Notes under the pieces: generated by a model
What the model was told of the DNA's origin: nothing
Seen by the model: the letters and a program-made list of their open reading frames with translations, nothing else
Database searches by the model: none
Shown: positions 26,791 to 34,499 of the stretch, one piece after another
Position numbering within the stretch: position 1 is the stretch's first letter
Layout of the letters: each line of letters opens with the position of its first letter
NCBI GenBank assembly: GCA_025358125.1
Contig: JANYKS010000043.1
Span: 1-52,038, forward strand
Length of the DNA stretch: 52,038 bases
DNA from: Actinomycetes bacterium
Lineage (GTDB): Bacteria > Actinomycetota > Acidimicrobiia > Acidimicrobiales > Ilumatobacteraceae
Reading direction: 5' to 3'
Translations under genes and position numbers: made by a program

Positions 26791-28782
26791 TTACAACGTG
26801 TTCGGATCGAATGCCGTGTCGCCGACCATCCTCAGAACCTGCACCGCGCGGGTCATCGCGACGTAGAGGAGCCGGGCCCCTCGCGGTGTCCCGTCGAAGA
26901 CCTCGGCCGGGTTGACGACGACGACGGCATCGAACTCGAGGCCCTTCACGAGTTCGGCGGTGAAGATCGGGATCTGGTGGCGCTGCACGTCCTGCATCCG
27001 GGTGACTGCAACGAGGCCGTGGGTCGCCAACGCGGCCGCGATGACCCCGTGCAACCGCAGCGGTGCGACCACACCGGTCAGCACGTGGCGGTGCCGGGCG
27101 ATCATCACCTCCTCGGCAACGGCCGTGTCGAGGTCGTGGGACGACGAGACCCGCATCGTCGGGGCATCACCCTCGACGCGCACGCTGCGGCTCGCGACGG
27201 TGTCGACCGCTGTGAACGCGAGCAGCTTGTTGGCAATCCTCAGCACCGGCTCCGGCACCCGGTACCCGATCGTGAGATGGGCTACTTCGTACCTGGCCGC
27301 GCCGAGATACTGTGCGACCACGGGCCACTGCTGCTGGCCGGCCGGCGTCGTCGACTGGGCGAGGTCGCCGAGGATCGTGAACGACCCCGAAGGGCATCGT
27401 CGTCCGACGACGCGCAGCCCGACGGCGGATTGGTCCTGGGCCTCATCGACGACCACGTGCCCGAACAAGAACGGCGGGCCGTTGAGCAGCGAGTTGATCT
27501 CGTCGAGCAACAGCTGGTCAGCCGCCGTCCACGGTCGCTTCTTCGTTCCCGGCTTCCCGCCGGCGAGCAGCATCGCCTGCTCGTCGGCGGTCAGCAGCGC
27601 GTCGGCCGCGGCGCCCAGCGCGGCGACGTTGGCGAACAGGCGTTGCAGCACCGCCTGTGGCTGCTGCACCGGCCAGGCGGCGGTCAACGCATCGCGAAGT
27701 ACGCCTGCCTTGGCCCACGCGTCGTCGCCGTCGGTTCTGCGCCGCAGTTCCTGCTGGGCGATCGTCTTGAGGGCGTCGCGGCGGTGGTTCAGCGGTCGAG
27801 CCAACGCAGCGCCGCCGAGTGCGGTCTCGACCCACGCTGCGAACTCATCCGGCTCGATCACATGCGTGCGCGCGCCGATCGGCACACGCACCGCGTCCTT
27901 CGGCAACTTGATCCCGGCCAGCACCGCGCGCTGCAAGACGTCGAGCATCCGCGGATCGCCCTTCAGCCGGGCTTCGTCGACGGAGTCCACGGCACCGATT
28001 TCAACCCGCGGAACGCACAGATCGTGTACCGTGCGCTGTTGCACGCTGCGCTCGCCGAGCGATGGCAAGACGTTGCCGATGTATTCGAGGAACACCTGAT
28101 TCGGGCCGACGACGAGGACACCCTCGCTGACGAGTCGGCGTCGATGTTCGAACAGCAGGTAGGCGGCGCGGTGCAGACCGACGGCGGTCTTGCCGGTGCC
28201 AGGGCCGCCCTGCACGATCAGCGCCTGCTGGATCGGAGCGCGGATCACGATGTCCTGCTCGGCCTGGATCGTGGCGACGATTTCGCGCATCGCTCCGGTG
28301 CGCGCTGCGCCGAGCTCGGCGAGCACCGGGTCGGGGATGCCGCTGGCGGCATCGACGGAGTCCGGATCGTCGAGCTGCTCATCGAGATAGGCGTTGATGT
28401 CGCCGTCGGCCATCGTGAACCGGCGGCGATGCTTCAAACCGAACGAGTCGAGCACGGTGGCGCGATAGAACGGCGCGGCGATCGGCGCTCGCCAGTCGAT
28501 GACGACCGGGTCATGTTGGCGGTCCTCGATGTGGCGGCGGCCGATGTACCACCGATCGTTCTCGTCGTCGATCCGCCCGAAGAAGTCGCCGGCGCCAGGC
28601 GTGCGGAGATCCTCGAGCGCTTCCTCGACCGTGACTTCGATGTATTCGTGGGTGAACTCGTCAGCGGAATCTTTGGGATCCACCCGCTCGAACATTTCGA
28701 TCATATCGTCCCGACAGGTGCGCGAATGGGCGAGCTGGGCGCGTTCGGGCTCGAGCTCTGGGAAAAGGGGCGCGTCAGACAT
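26791..28782 (-). CDS. HelD/HelR-like RNA polymerase-associated helicase (UvrD superfamily 1)
   Basis: A 663-aa protein. An N-terminal helical arm (residues 1-60) precedes IDWRAPIAAPFYRAT, a block characteristic of HelD-like proteins. Walker A is VQGGPGTGKTAVGLHRAAYLL (about 190-210), Walker B is VVVDEAQDQS, and the C-terminal motifs include GYRVPEPVLRIA, ELVKGLEFDAVVVV and YVAMTRA. HelD/HelR proteins dislodge stalled or rifampicin-bound RNA polymerase using ATP. ATG 28782 is preferred; a TTG at 28800 would add six residues. A TAGGAT -10 candidate is at 28821-28826 on this strand. It precedes the dehydrogenases by 36 bp but is probably functionally separate. Confidence 0.88.
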   Translation of the reverse strand: MSDAPLFPELEPERAQLAHSRTCRDDMIEMFERVDPKDSADEFTHEYIEVTVEEALEDLRTPGAGDFFGRIDDENDRWYIGRRHIEDRQHDPVVIDWRAPIAAPFYRATVLDSFGLKHRRRFTMADGDINAYLDEQLDDPDSVDAASGIPDPVLAELGAARTGAMREIVATIQAEQDIVIRAPIQQALIVQGGPGTGKTAVGLHRAAYLLFEHRRRLVSEGVLVVGPNQVFLEYIGNVLPSLGERSVQQRTVHDLCVPRVEIGAVDSVDEARLKGDPRMLDVLQRAVLAGIKLPKDAVRVPIGARTHVIEPDEFAAWVETALGGAALARPLNHRRDALKTIAQQELRRRTDGDDAWAKAGVLRDALTAAWPVQQPQAVLQRLFANVAALGAAADALLTADEQAMLLAGGKPGTKKRPWTAADQLLLDEINSLLNGPPFLFGHVVVDEAQDQSAVGLRVVGRRCPSGSFTILGDLAQSTTPAGQQQWPVVAQYLGAARYEVAHLTIGYRVPEPVLRIANKLLAFTAVDTVASRSVRVEGDAPTMRVSSSHDLDTAVAEEVMIARHRHVLTGVVAPLRLHGVIAAALATHGLVAVTRMQDVQRHQIPIFTAELVKGLEFDAVVVVNPAEVFDGTPRGARLLYVAMTRAVQVLRMVGDTAFDPNTL

Positions 28783-28828
28783 GGCGGAGTCACGGGGCAA
28801 AGCTCACTTGGGGCTCGGCGATCCTAGC

Positions 28829-28880
28829 TCGACCCTCGACCCTCGATCCCTCGATCCCTCGATCCCTCGACCGCTCGACC
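28829..28880. repeat. Short tandem repeat (about 8-bp ccctcgat units)
   Basis: Between helR and the DUF3105 gene the sequence repeats ccctcgat/ccctcgac about six times in a row. It is non-coding and sits just upstream of the DUF3105 promoter region, so copy changes could alter spacing. Confidence 0.75.
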
Positions 28881-28934
28881 GCTTGGTCGCCGGGCGAACG
28901 CGTCACGCCAACGGTTTGCTGGCACAATTCCGTA

Positions 28935-29486
28935 GTGAACGTGAACAAGATGACGGCGGTAGTCGTCGCGGTGATGCTGGCGGCGGCCGGTTGTAGCAGC
29001 GATCCCAAGCCGGCGGCAAGCACCGCGACGATCGATACGAGTGTCGACATGTCCGGCGTGCAGTCGTTCGACGGCCTCTCCCGCAAACACGTCGACGGCC
29101 CCGTCAACTATCCCCAGTCGCCCCCGGTCGGCGGCGACCACGCTCACGTCTGGCAGAACTGTGGTGTCTATGACACGCCGATCGCCAACGAGAACGCCGT
29201 CCACTCGCTCGAGCACGGTGCCGTCTGGCTCGCTTACCGGCCCGATCTACCGGCGGATCAGGTCGAGGTACTCCGTGCCTTCGCGCCCAATCAGTCGCAC
29301 ATCCTGGTTTCGCCGTATCCCGGTTTGAAAGAAGCTGTCGTTGCGACGGCGTGGGGCAAGCAGTTGCGGCTCGACTCGGTCACCGATCCCCGCATCGCCG
29401 TGTTCGTCGCGACGTATCAGGAGGGTCCACACACGCCAGAGCTCGGGGCGACGTGCAGCGGCGGACTCGGCAATCCGATCGGATGA
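28935..29486 (+). CDS. DUF3105 lipoprotein
   Basis: A 183-aa exported lipoprotein: a short basic head, hydrophobic core and lipobox LAAAGC. The domain shows VNYPQSPPVGGDHAHVWQNCGVY, AVHSLEHGAVWLAYRPDLP and SHILVSPYPG, the signature of DUF3105. Its conserved histidines and cysteine suggest metal binding, but no function is established. GTG 28935 is used; GTG 28941 or ATG 28950 are alternatives that keep the signal peptide. It stands between helR and the mycofactocin operon and shares the strand of the latter. Confidence 0.85.
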   Translation: MNVNKMTAVVVAVMLAAAGCSSDPKPAASTATIDTSVDMSGVQSFDGLSRKHVDGPVNYPQSPPVGGDHAHVWQNCGVYDTPIANENAVHSLEHGAVWLAYRPDLPADQVEVLRAFAPNQSHILVSPYPGLKEAVVATAWGKQLRLDSVTDPRIAVFVATYQEGPHTPELGATCSGGLGNPIG

Positions 29487-29498
29487 CGCGTCGCCCGC

Positions 29499-29628
29499 GA
29501 GGAGTCGGCACTGAGAACGCCGATGACGGACATGTTGGCGAAACGCGGCGCCAGGCGGTAGCGGAGGAGTCGGCACTGAGAACGCCGATGACGGACATGT
29601 TGGCGAAACGCGGCGCCAGGCCGTAGCG
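29499..29628 (+). repeat. Tandem 65-bp duplication upstream of mftA (candidate duplicated promoter)
   Basis: Two direct copies (29499-29563 and 29564-29628) differ at only about two positions. Each contains TTGGCG and, 18 bp later, a TAGCG(G/T) -10-like box; the second copy (29600-29605 and 29624-29629) is placed to drive mftA with a short leader. Each copy also contains a 12-codon mini-ORF, MTDMLAKRGAR(R/P), followed by TAG. Whether this is a doubled promoter/operator or a leader-peptide array is not decidable from sequence. Confidence 0.8.
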
Positions 29629-29658
29629 TTCGCGTACCGGTCTGACATGGAGGTTCCG

Positions 29659-29781
29659 ATGGACGAGACAACGCTGACACCAGGTGCACAGCCCGCCGAC
29701 ACCGCCGACACCGCCGACATGGTGGAGCAAGACCTGCTCGTCGAGGAGATCTCCATCGACGGCATGTGCGGTGTGTACTGA
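29659..29781 (+). CDS. mftA: Mycofactocin precursor peptide MftA
   Basis: A 40-residue peptide ending SIDGMCGVY. The IDGMCGVY C-terminus is the hallmark of mycofactocin precursors; its last two residues, Val-Tyr, become the redox cofactor. The leader is acidic (MVEQDLLVEE), as expected for MftB recognition, and contains a small ADT repeat. GGAGG at 29649-29653 is five bases before ATG 29659. An ATG at 29647 overlaps this Shine-Dalgarno sequence and is less likely. Radical-SAM MftC, downstream, decarboxylates the tyrosine and crosslinks it to valine. The gene is short and easily missed by automatic calling. Confidence 0.95.
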   Translation: MDETTLTPGAQPADTADTADMVEQDLLVEEISIDGMCGVY

Positions 29782-29791
29782 GCCGCACCGG

Positions 29792-29839
29792 CCACACCGA
29801 CAGCATGACCGTGCTCCACACCGACAGCATGACCGTGCT
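29792..29839 (+). repeat. 24-bp tandem duplication spanning the mftB start codon
   Basis: Two perfect 24-bp units (29792-29815 and 29816-29839) each carry an ATG in the same frame, at 29805 and 29829. The duplication adds eight residues (HTDSMTVL) and a second possible start to mftB. Confidence 0.9.
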
Positions 29840-30092
29840 CGACACCGCGCTCGAATTGAACCCGCATGTTGCTCTGCGGCCGGAGCCGTTCGGCGCGCTC
29901 GCCTACAACTACGCCAACCGCCGGCTCGTGTTCTTGAAGCACCCGGACATGGTGAAGGTGGCCAACAGCCTCGCTCACCACGACTCCCTGCGGGCGACGC
30001 TCGAGGCGTGCGACATCGCACCCGAGCGGTGGAACAGTTTTGTCACCGCATTCGAATCCCTGAAGTCGTCGGAGGTCGTCCGTGAGCGTTGA
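29805..30092 (+). CDS. mftB: Mycofactocin biosynthesis chaperone MftB
   Basis: About 95 aa from ATG 29805. The body reads LNPHVALRPEPFGALAYNYANRRLVFLKHPDMVKVANSL, the conserved core of MftB, a small RRE-fold protein that binds the MftA leader and presents it to MftC. It begins 23 bp after mftA and overlaps mftC by 11 bp. The start is ambiguous because of the 24-bp duplication: ATG 29829 gives a shorter protein that still has the full conserved core. No enzymatic function is expected. Confidence 0.92.
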   Translation: MTVLHTDSMTVLDTALELNPHVALRPEPFGALAYNYANRRLVFLKHPDMVKVANSLAHHDSLRATLEACDIAPERWNSFVTAFESLKSSEVVRER

Positions 30093-31221
30093 ATCACTCG
30101 TCTCGCAACTCAAGCGCGGGCTCGATGCACCGATCTGCCTCACCTGGGAGTTGACATACGCATGCAACCTGCAGTGCGTGCACTGCCTGTCGTCGAGCGG
30201 TCAGCGTGATCCACGCGAGCTCACGACCGGCGAGGCCAAGCGGTTCCTCGACGAGCTGCGCGATCTGCAGGTCTTCTACATCAACATCGGTGGCGGCGAG
30301 CCAATGGTCCGGCGCGACTTCTTCGAGCTGCTCGAGTACTCGATCAGCCAGGGCATCGGTGTGAAGTTCTCGACCAACGGCGCGTTCATCGATGCGGACA
30401 AGGCTCGCCGCCTCGCGGCGATGGACTACCTCGACATCCAGATCAGCCTCGACGGCACCGACGCGGTCACCAACGACGCGGTGCGCGGCGCCGGCAGCTA
30501 TGACATGGCGCGACGGGCGATGGACAACCTCGCCGCCGCCGGCTTCGGGCCGTTCAAGATCAGCGTCGTCGTCACCCGCCACAACGTCGATCAGCTCGAC
30601 GAGTTCAAGGCGTTGGCCGACTCCTATGGAGCGCAGCTGCGGGTAACCCGCCTGCGCCCAAGCGGCCGTGGCGCCGATTCGTGGCACGACCTGCACCCCA
30701 CCAATGCCCAGCAGCGCCAGATCTACGACTGGCTGATGAGCCATGGCGAAAACGTGCTGACAGGCGATTCGTTCTTCCACCTCAACGCACTCGGCGATCC
30801 GCTGCCGGGCCTCAACATGTGCGGCGCGGGCCGTGTGGTGTGCCTGATCGACCCGATCGGCGACGTGTACGCCTGCCCGTTCGTGATCCACGACGAGTTC
30901 AAGGCCGGCTCCGTCCGCGACGACGGCGGGTTCGCCAAGGTGTGGAAGCAGAGCCCGCTGTTGCTCGAGCTCCGTGAGCCGCAGTCGGCGGGCGCGTGCA
31001 GCAGCTGCGGCAGCTACGACGCGTGCCAGGGTGGTTGCATGGCCGCCAAGTTCTTCACCGGCCTCCCGCTCGACGGTCCTGACCCCGAGTGCGTCGTCGG
31101 CCACGGCGAGCACATTCTGGCGGAGGTGAATGCAGCGCTGAACCCCAAGCCGAGCATGGATCACACCAAGCCGGTCCGGGTGACACTCACCAGCACCCGC
31201 AAACTCACCGTCGTCAGCTGA
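30082..31221 (+). CDS. mftC: Mycofactocin radical SAM maturase MftC
   Basis: A 379-aa radical SAM enzyme. CNLQCVHC (Cys28, 32, 35; C-x3-C-x2-C) binds the SAM cluster, YINIGGGEPMVRRDFFEL follows, and a SPASM domain with auxiliary-cluster cysteines is visible (NMCGAGRVVCLIDPIGDVYACPF, then CSSCGSYDACQGGCMAAK). It oxidatively decarboxylates the C-terminal tyrosine of MftA and joins it to the adjacent valine. The GTG at 30082 has GGAGG six bases upstream. Directly behind it, four bases away, is the PlsY-like gene rather than mftD, which is unusual. Confidence 0.95.
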   Translation: MSVESLVSQLKRGLDAPICLTWELTYACNLQCVHCLSSSGQRDPRELTTGEAKRFLDELRDLQVFYINIGGGEPMVRRDFFELLEYSISQGIGVKFSTNGAFIDADKARRLAAMDYLDIQISLDGTDAVTNDAVRGAGSYDMARRAMDNLAAAGFGPFKISVVVTRHNVDQLDEFKALADSYGAQLRVTRLRPSGRGADSWHDLHPTNAQQRQIYDWLMSHGENVLTGDSFFHLNALGDPLPGLNMCGAGRVVCLIDPIGDVYACPFVIHDEFKAGSVRDDGGFAKVWKQSPLLLELREPQSAGACSSCGSYDACQGGCMAAKFFTGLPLDGPDPECVVGHGEHILAEVNAALNPKPSMDHTKPVRVTLTSTRKLTVVS

Positions 31222-31225
31222 TTGC

Positions 31226-31828
31226 GTGCCCTGGCTGCTTGCGCTCGCGCCGGCGGCATACGTGATCGGCATGTTCCCGAGCGCAGTGATGGTGGCGCGC
31301 GCGAGCGGCGTCGACATCACCAGAGCGGGTTCGGGTAATCCCGGCGCATCGAACGTTAGCCGGGTACTCGGATGGAAGCGGGGCATGCTCGTCTTCGTGC
31401 TCGATGCGGCCAAGGGAGCCGCGTCGGGGGGCGCTGGGTGGCTGCTGATCAACCGCCAGGCCGGCTACATCTGCGCGGCAGCGGCCGCGCTCGGGCACAT
31501 GTTCCCCGTCATCCGCAGCGCCCGAAGCCGCCGTTTCCGCGGCGGCAAAGGCGTCGCGACGGTCGGCGGCGCGATGTTGGTCCTCCAACCGATCGTGTCG
31601 CCGATCCTTGCGCTGGTGTGGTTCGCGGTGACCAGGATCACCAAGAAGGCGTCGCTCGGTTCGTTCACCATCATCGCGCTGCTCCCTGTCGGTGTGGCAT
31701 TGGACGGGTCACCGGTGTGGGAAATCGGGGCGAGCGTGGCGCTCGGATTGATGGTGCTGCTCAAGCACACGTCGAACATCAAGCGCCTGATCGGGCGCGA
31801 AGAGCTGTCACTCGATAAGAATCACTAG
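31226..31828 (+). CDS. PlsY-like glycerol-3-phosphate acyltransferase family protein in the mft operon
   Basis: A 200-aa integral membrane protein with about five helices. All three PlsY motifs are present: GSGNPGASNVSRVLGWKRG, SRRFRGGKGVATVGG and KHTSNIKRLIGREE. PlsY transfers an acyl group from acyl-phosphate to glycerol-3-phosphate, the first step of phospholipid synthesis. Here it starts (GTG 31226) four bases after mftC and ends three bases before the OYE gene, so it is an integral member of the mycofactocin operon. It may be a housekeeping or second PlsY, or an enzyme acylating a pathway product; only the family is certain. Confidence 0.88.
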   Translation: MPWLLALAPAAYVIGMFPSAVMVARASGVDITRAGSGNPGASNVSRVLGWKRGMLVFVLDAAKGAASGGAGWLLINRQAGYICAAAAALGHMFPVIRSARSRRFRGGKGVATVGGAMLVLQPIVSPILALVWFAVTRITKKASLGSFTIIALLPVGVALDGSPVWEIGASVALGLMVLLKHTSNIKRLIGREELSLDKNH

Positions 31829-31831
31829 CCC

Positions 31832-33715
31832 ATGCACCTTCTCGACCCCATCGATCTCGGCGCGCGTACCGCGCCGAACCGGGTGATGTTCGGACCGCAT
31901 GTCACCAACCTCGGTGACGACAACCGAGCCCTCCCCGAGCGTTGGGTGCAGTACTACGCAACGCGTGCTGCCGGCGGGTGCGGCATCATCGTCGCGGAAG
32001 GCGCCAGCGTGCACGACAGCGACTGGCCGTACGAGCGCGCTCCGCTCGCCGAGCGCTGCGGCGACGGTTGGGCTCGGGTCGCCACAGCCTGCCACGACCA
32101 TCGCGCCATCATGCTGGCCAGCCTCGATCACGCCGGCGGGCAGGGCTCTTCCGCGTACAACCAGCGCGAGCTGTGGGCGCCGTCGCGGGTTCCGGAGGTG
32201 AACAGCCGCGAGGTACCGAAGTGGATGGAGGTCGACGACATCGAGGCCGTCATCACCGGCTTCGGTGCCGCCGCCGCGCTCGCACAGCGAGCCGGTTGCG
32301 ACGGTGTCGAGATCAACGCGGGCCAGCACAGCCTGATCCGCCAGTTCCTGTCAGGGCTCACGAACCATCGCGGCGATGAATGGGGCGTCGATCGCGCCCT
32401 CTTCGCTCGACGAGTCATCGCTGCCGCCCGCGCCGGAGCGGGGGCTGATCGGATCGTCGGGCTGCGCCTCTCGTGCGACGAGTTGGCGCCGTGGGCCGGG
32501 ATCACTCCCGACCTGGCTCCTACGATCGCGGCCGACCTGGCCGGCTGCGGGCTCGACTACATCGTCGTTGTGCGTGGTTCCATCTTCAGCATCGAAAAGA
32601 CGCGGCCCGACCATCACGAACCGACGGGTTTCAACATCGGAATCTGCCGCGCCGCACGCGAAGCCGTCCGTGCCGCCAGCCCGGCGACTTCGGTCATCCT
32701 GCAGGGATCGGTCGTCGACTGGGGGCAGGCCGAGTGGGCAATCGGCGACGGCGTCTGCGACGGCGTCGAGATGACCCGCGCCCAGATCGCCGATCCCGCT
32801 CTCGTTGCCAAACTCCGTCGGGACGAGGGCCACCGGATCAGGCCGTGCATCCGCTGCAATCAGACTTGCCAGGTGCGCGACGCACGCAACCCGATCGTCA
32901 CATGCGTCGGCGAGCCATCGAGCGGCCGCGAAACCGAGGATCCGATCTGGACCACGCCGGCGACCCACCCGCGTGACGTGCTCGTGGTCGGCGGAGGAAT
33001 CGCCGGGCTGGAGTCGGCCCGTGTCGCCGCGCTGCGCGGCCATCGCGTCCGCCTCGTCGAGCGCGCGGACCGGCTCGGCGGAGTTTGCGCTGTCACCGGC
33101 CCCGGTAAGCCGCTCGTCGACTGGCTGATCAGGGAATGCGCCGGCGTCCAGATCGAAGTTGGAACACAAGCAGTTGCCCTGCCCGCCGAGATGATCATCC
33201 AGGCCACCGGTTCGCTGCCGGGCGTGCGCAACTACGAGGTCGCTCCGGGCGCGGCCGTCTTCGACGTGCTCGATATCGAGACCGGCGCGGCCACCCTCCC
33301 CGAGTCCGGCGCGGTGGTGCTGTTCGATCCGATCGGCGGCCCGATCGCGATCGCCCTCGCGGAACGGCTCGCCAACCGCGCAGTGCTCGTCACTCAGGAC
33401 AACATCGCCGGCAACGAACTCAGCCGTACCGGTGATCTCGCCCCCGCCAACGTGAGGTTGGCGCAACTCGGCGTGCGCATCGAACGGCGCACCCTGTTGC
33501 GAGCAGTGCACGCCGACCACGTCGTGGTCGAGGATCGCTTCACCGCTGCACAGCGCACGATCGAATGTACGGCACTTGTCGATTGCGGCTTCCGGCTCCC
33601 GACCGATCCTCTGCCGGGAGCCCACCTGCAGGCCGGCGACTGCGTCGCGCCGCGCACCATCTACGAGGCGATTCTCGAGGGCCGGCGGGCAGCGGTCAAC
33701 GTCGAGCGAAATTGA
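31832..33715 (+). CDS. Mycofactocin-system OYE/FadH-family oxidoreductase
   Basis: A 627-aa two-part flavoenzyme. The N-terminal half is an old-yellow-enzyme TIM barrel (LDPIDLGARTAPNRVMFGPH, DGVEINAGQHSLIRQFLSG). The linker binds a [4Fe-4S] cluster through CIRCNQTCQVRDARNPIVTC, and the C-terminal half is an NAD(P)H/FAD domain (VLVVGGGIAGLESARVAALRGHRVRLVE). This is the plan of 2,4-dienoyl-CoA reductase, and a subfamily of it is a known companion of mycofactocin clusters. It could reduce an unsaturated substrate or shuttle electrons to or from the cofactor. It lies 3 bp after the PlsY-like gene and 13 bp before the ABC transporter. Confidence 0.9.
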   Translation: MHLLDPIDLGARTAPNRVMFGPHVTNLGDDNRALPERWVQYYATRAAGGCGIIVAEGASVHDSDWPYERAPLAERCGDGWARVATACHDHRAIMLASLDHAGGQGSSAYNQRELWAPSRVPEVNSREVPKWMEVDDIEAVITGFGAAAALAQRAGCDGVEINAGQHSLIRQFLSGLTNHRGDEWGVDRALFARRVIAAARAGAGADRIVGLRLSCDELAPWAGITPDLAPTIAADLAGCGLDYIVVVRGSIFSIEKTRPDHHEPTGFNIGICRAAREAVRAASPATSVILQGSVVDWGQAEWAIGDGVCDGVEMTRAQIADPALVAKLRRDEGHRIRPCIRCNQTCQVRDARNPIVTCVGEPSSGRETEDPIWTTPATHPRDVLVVGGGIAGLESARVAALRGHRVRLVERADRLGGVCAVTGPGKPLVDWLIRECAGVQIEVGTQAVALPAEMIIQATGSLPGVRNYEVAPGAAVFDVLDIETGAATLPESGAVVLFDPIGGPIAIALAERLANRAVLVTQDNIAGNELSRTGDLAPANVRLAQLGVRIERRTLLRAVHADHVVVEDRFTAAQRTIECTALVDCGFRLPTDPLPGAHLQAGDCVAPRTIYEAILEGRRAAVNVERN

Positions 33716-33728
33716 TCGGCGGACGCGG

Positions 33729-34499
33729 ATGCGGATCGACGAGACTGCAACCATGGGGCAACACGCAGGCGCCGTCCTGGTCGCGCACGAGTTGCGCAAG
33801 ACTTTCAAGAGAGTGAATGCCGTCCGCGGCATCAGCATCTCGGTCGCGCCCGGAGAGCGAGTCGGCCTGCTCGGTCCGAACGGCGCCGGCAAGACCACGA
33901 CGCTGCTGATGCTGCTCGGCGCGATATTGCCCGACACCGGCACGGTCACCATCGTCGGCCACCGCCTACCCCGCCACCGCTCCAAGGCGATGGAAAAGGT
34001 CGGCTTCGCTGCCGGCTACCTGCCCCTGCCCGATCGGCTCAAGGTCCGCGAGGCGCTCGGTGTGTTCGCCGGCTGGTACGGCGTCCGCAACGAGAAGGCG
34101 GCGGTCGCCGCGGCACTCGAGCGGTTCGAGATCGCCCAGCTCTCCGACCGGCTGTGCAGCGCGCTGAGCAGCGGGCAGCGCACGCTCGTCGGCATCGTCA
34201 AGGCAACGCTGCACAATCCGTCACTCCTCGTGCTCGACGAGCCGACAGCATCGCTGGACCCCGACGTCGCCTCGCGCGTTCGTCAGGGCCTGTTGCAGTT
34301 CTGCTCGTCGACGGGTGCGGCCCTGTTGATCACGAGCCACGACATGCGCGAGGTGGACATCCTCACCGAGCGGGTGATCTTCCTCGCCAACGGCCAGGTC
34401 GTCGCCGACGACACGCCGGCCGCGATCAGCGCGCTCTACGGGTACGACGATCTGGAGGGCGTGTTCCTCCAACTCGCCGACGAGGCCCGGCGGACATGA
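33729..34499 (+). CDS. ABC transporter ATP-binding protein (ABC-2 type exporter)
   Basis: A 256-aa ATPase. Walker A is LLGPNGAGKTTTLLML, the signature is SALSSGQRTLVGIVKA (LSSGQ instead of LSGGQ), Walker B is LLVLDEPTASLDPD, and the switch His is ITSHDMREVD. It pairs with the permease that overlaps its stop in ATGA. ATG 33729 or ATG 33753 are both possible; the open frame before 33729 overlaps the OYE gene and was dropped. Placement in the mycofactocin operon suggests export of a pathway product or of a lipid-linked compound, but drug or polysaccharide export is equally possible. Confidence 0.9.
   Translation: MRIDETATMGQHAGAVLVAHELRKTFKRVNAVRGISISVAPGERVGLLGPNGAGKTTTLLMLLGAILPDTGTVTIVGHRLPRHRSKAMEKVGFAAGYLPLPDRLKVREALGVFAGWYGVRNEKAAVAAALERFEIAQLSDRLCSALSSGQRTLVGIVKATLHNPSLLVLDEPTASLDPDVASRVRQGLLQFCSSTGAALLITSHDMREVDILTERVIFLANGQVVADDTPAAISALYGYDDLEGVFLQLADEARRT

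Noticed and set aside
26977..28827. Long plus-strand open frame (616 codons) antisense to helR
   Set aside because: It has the arginine/histidine/aspartate-rich composition of an antisense frame in GC-rich DNA, and the minus strand carries clear helicase motifs.
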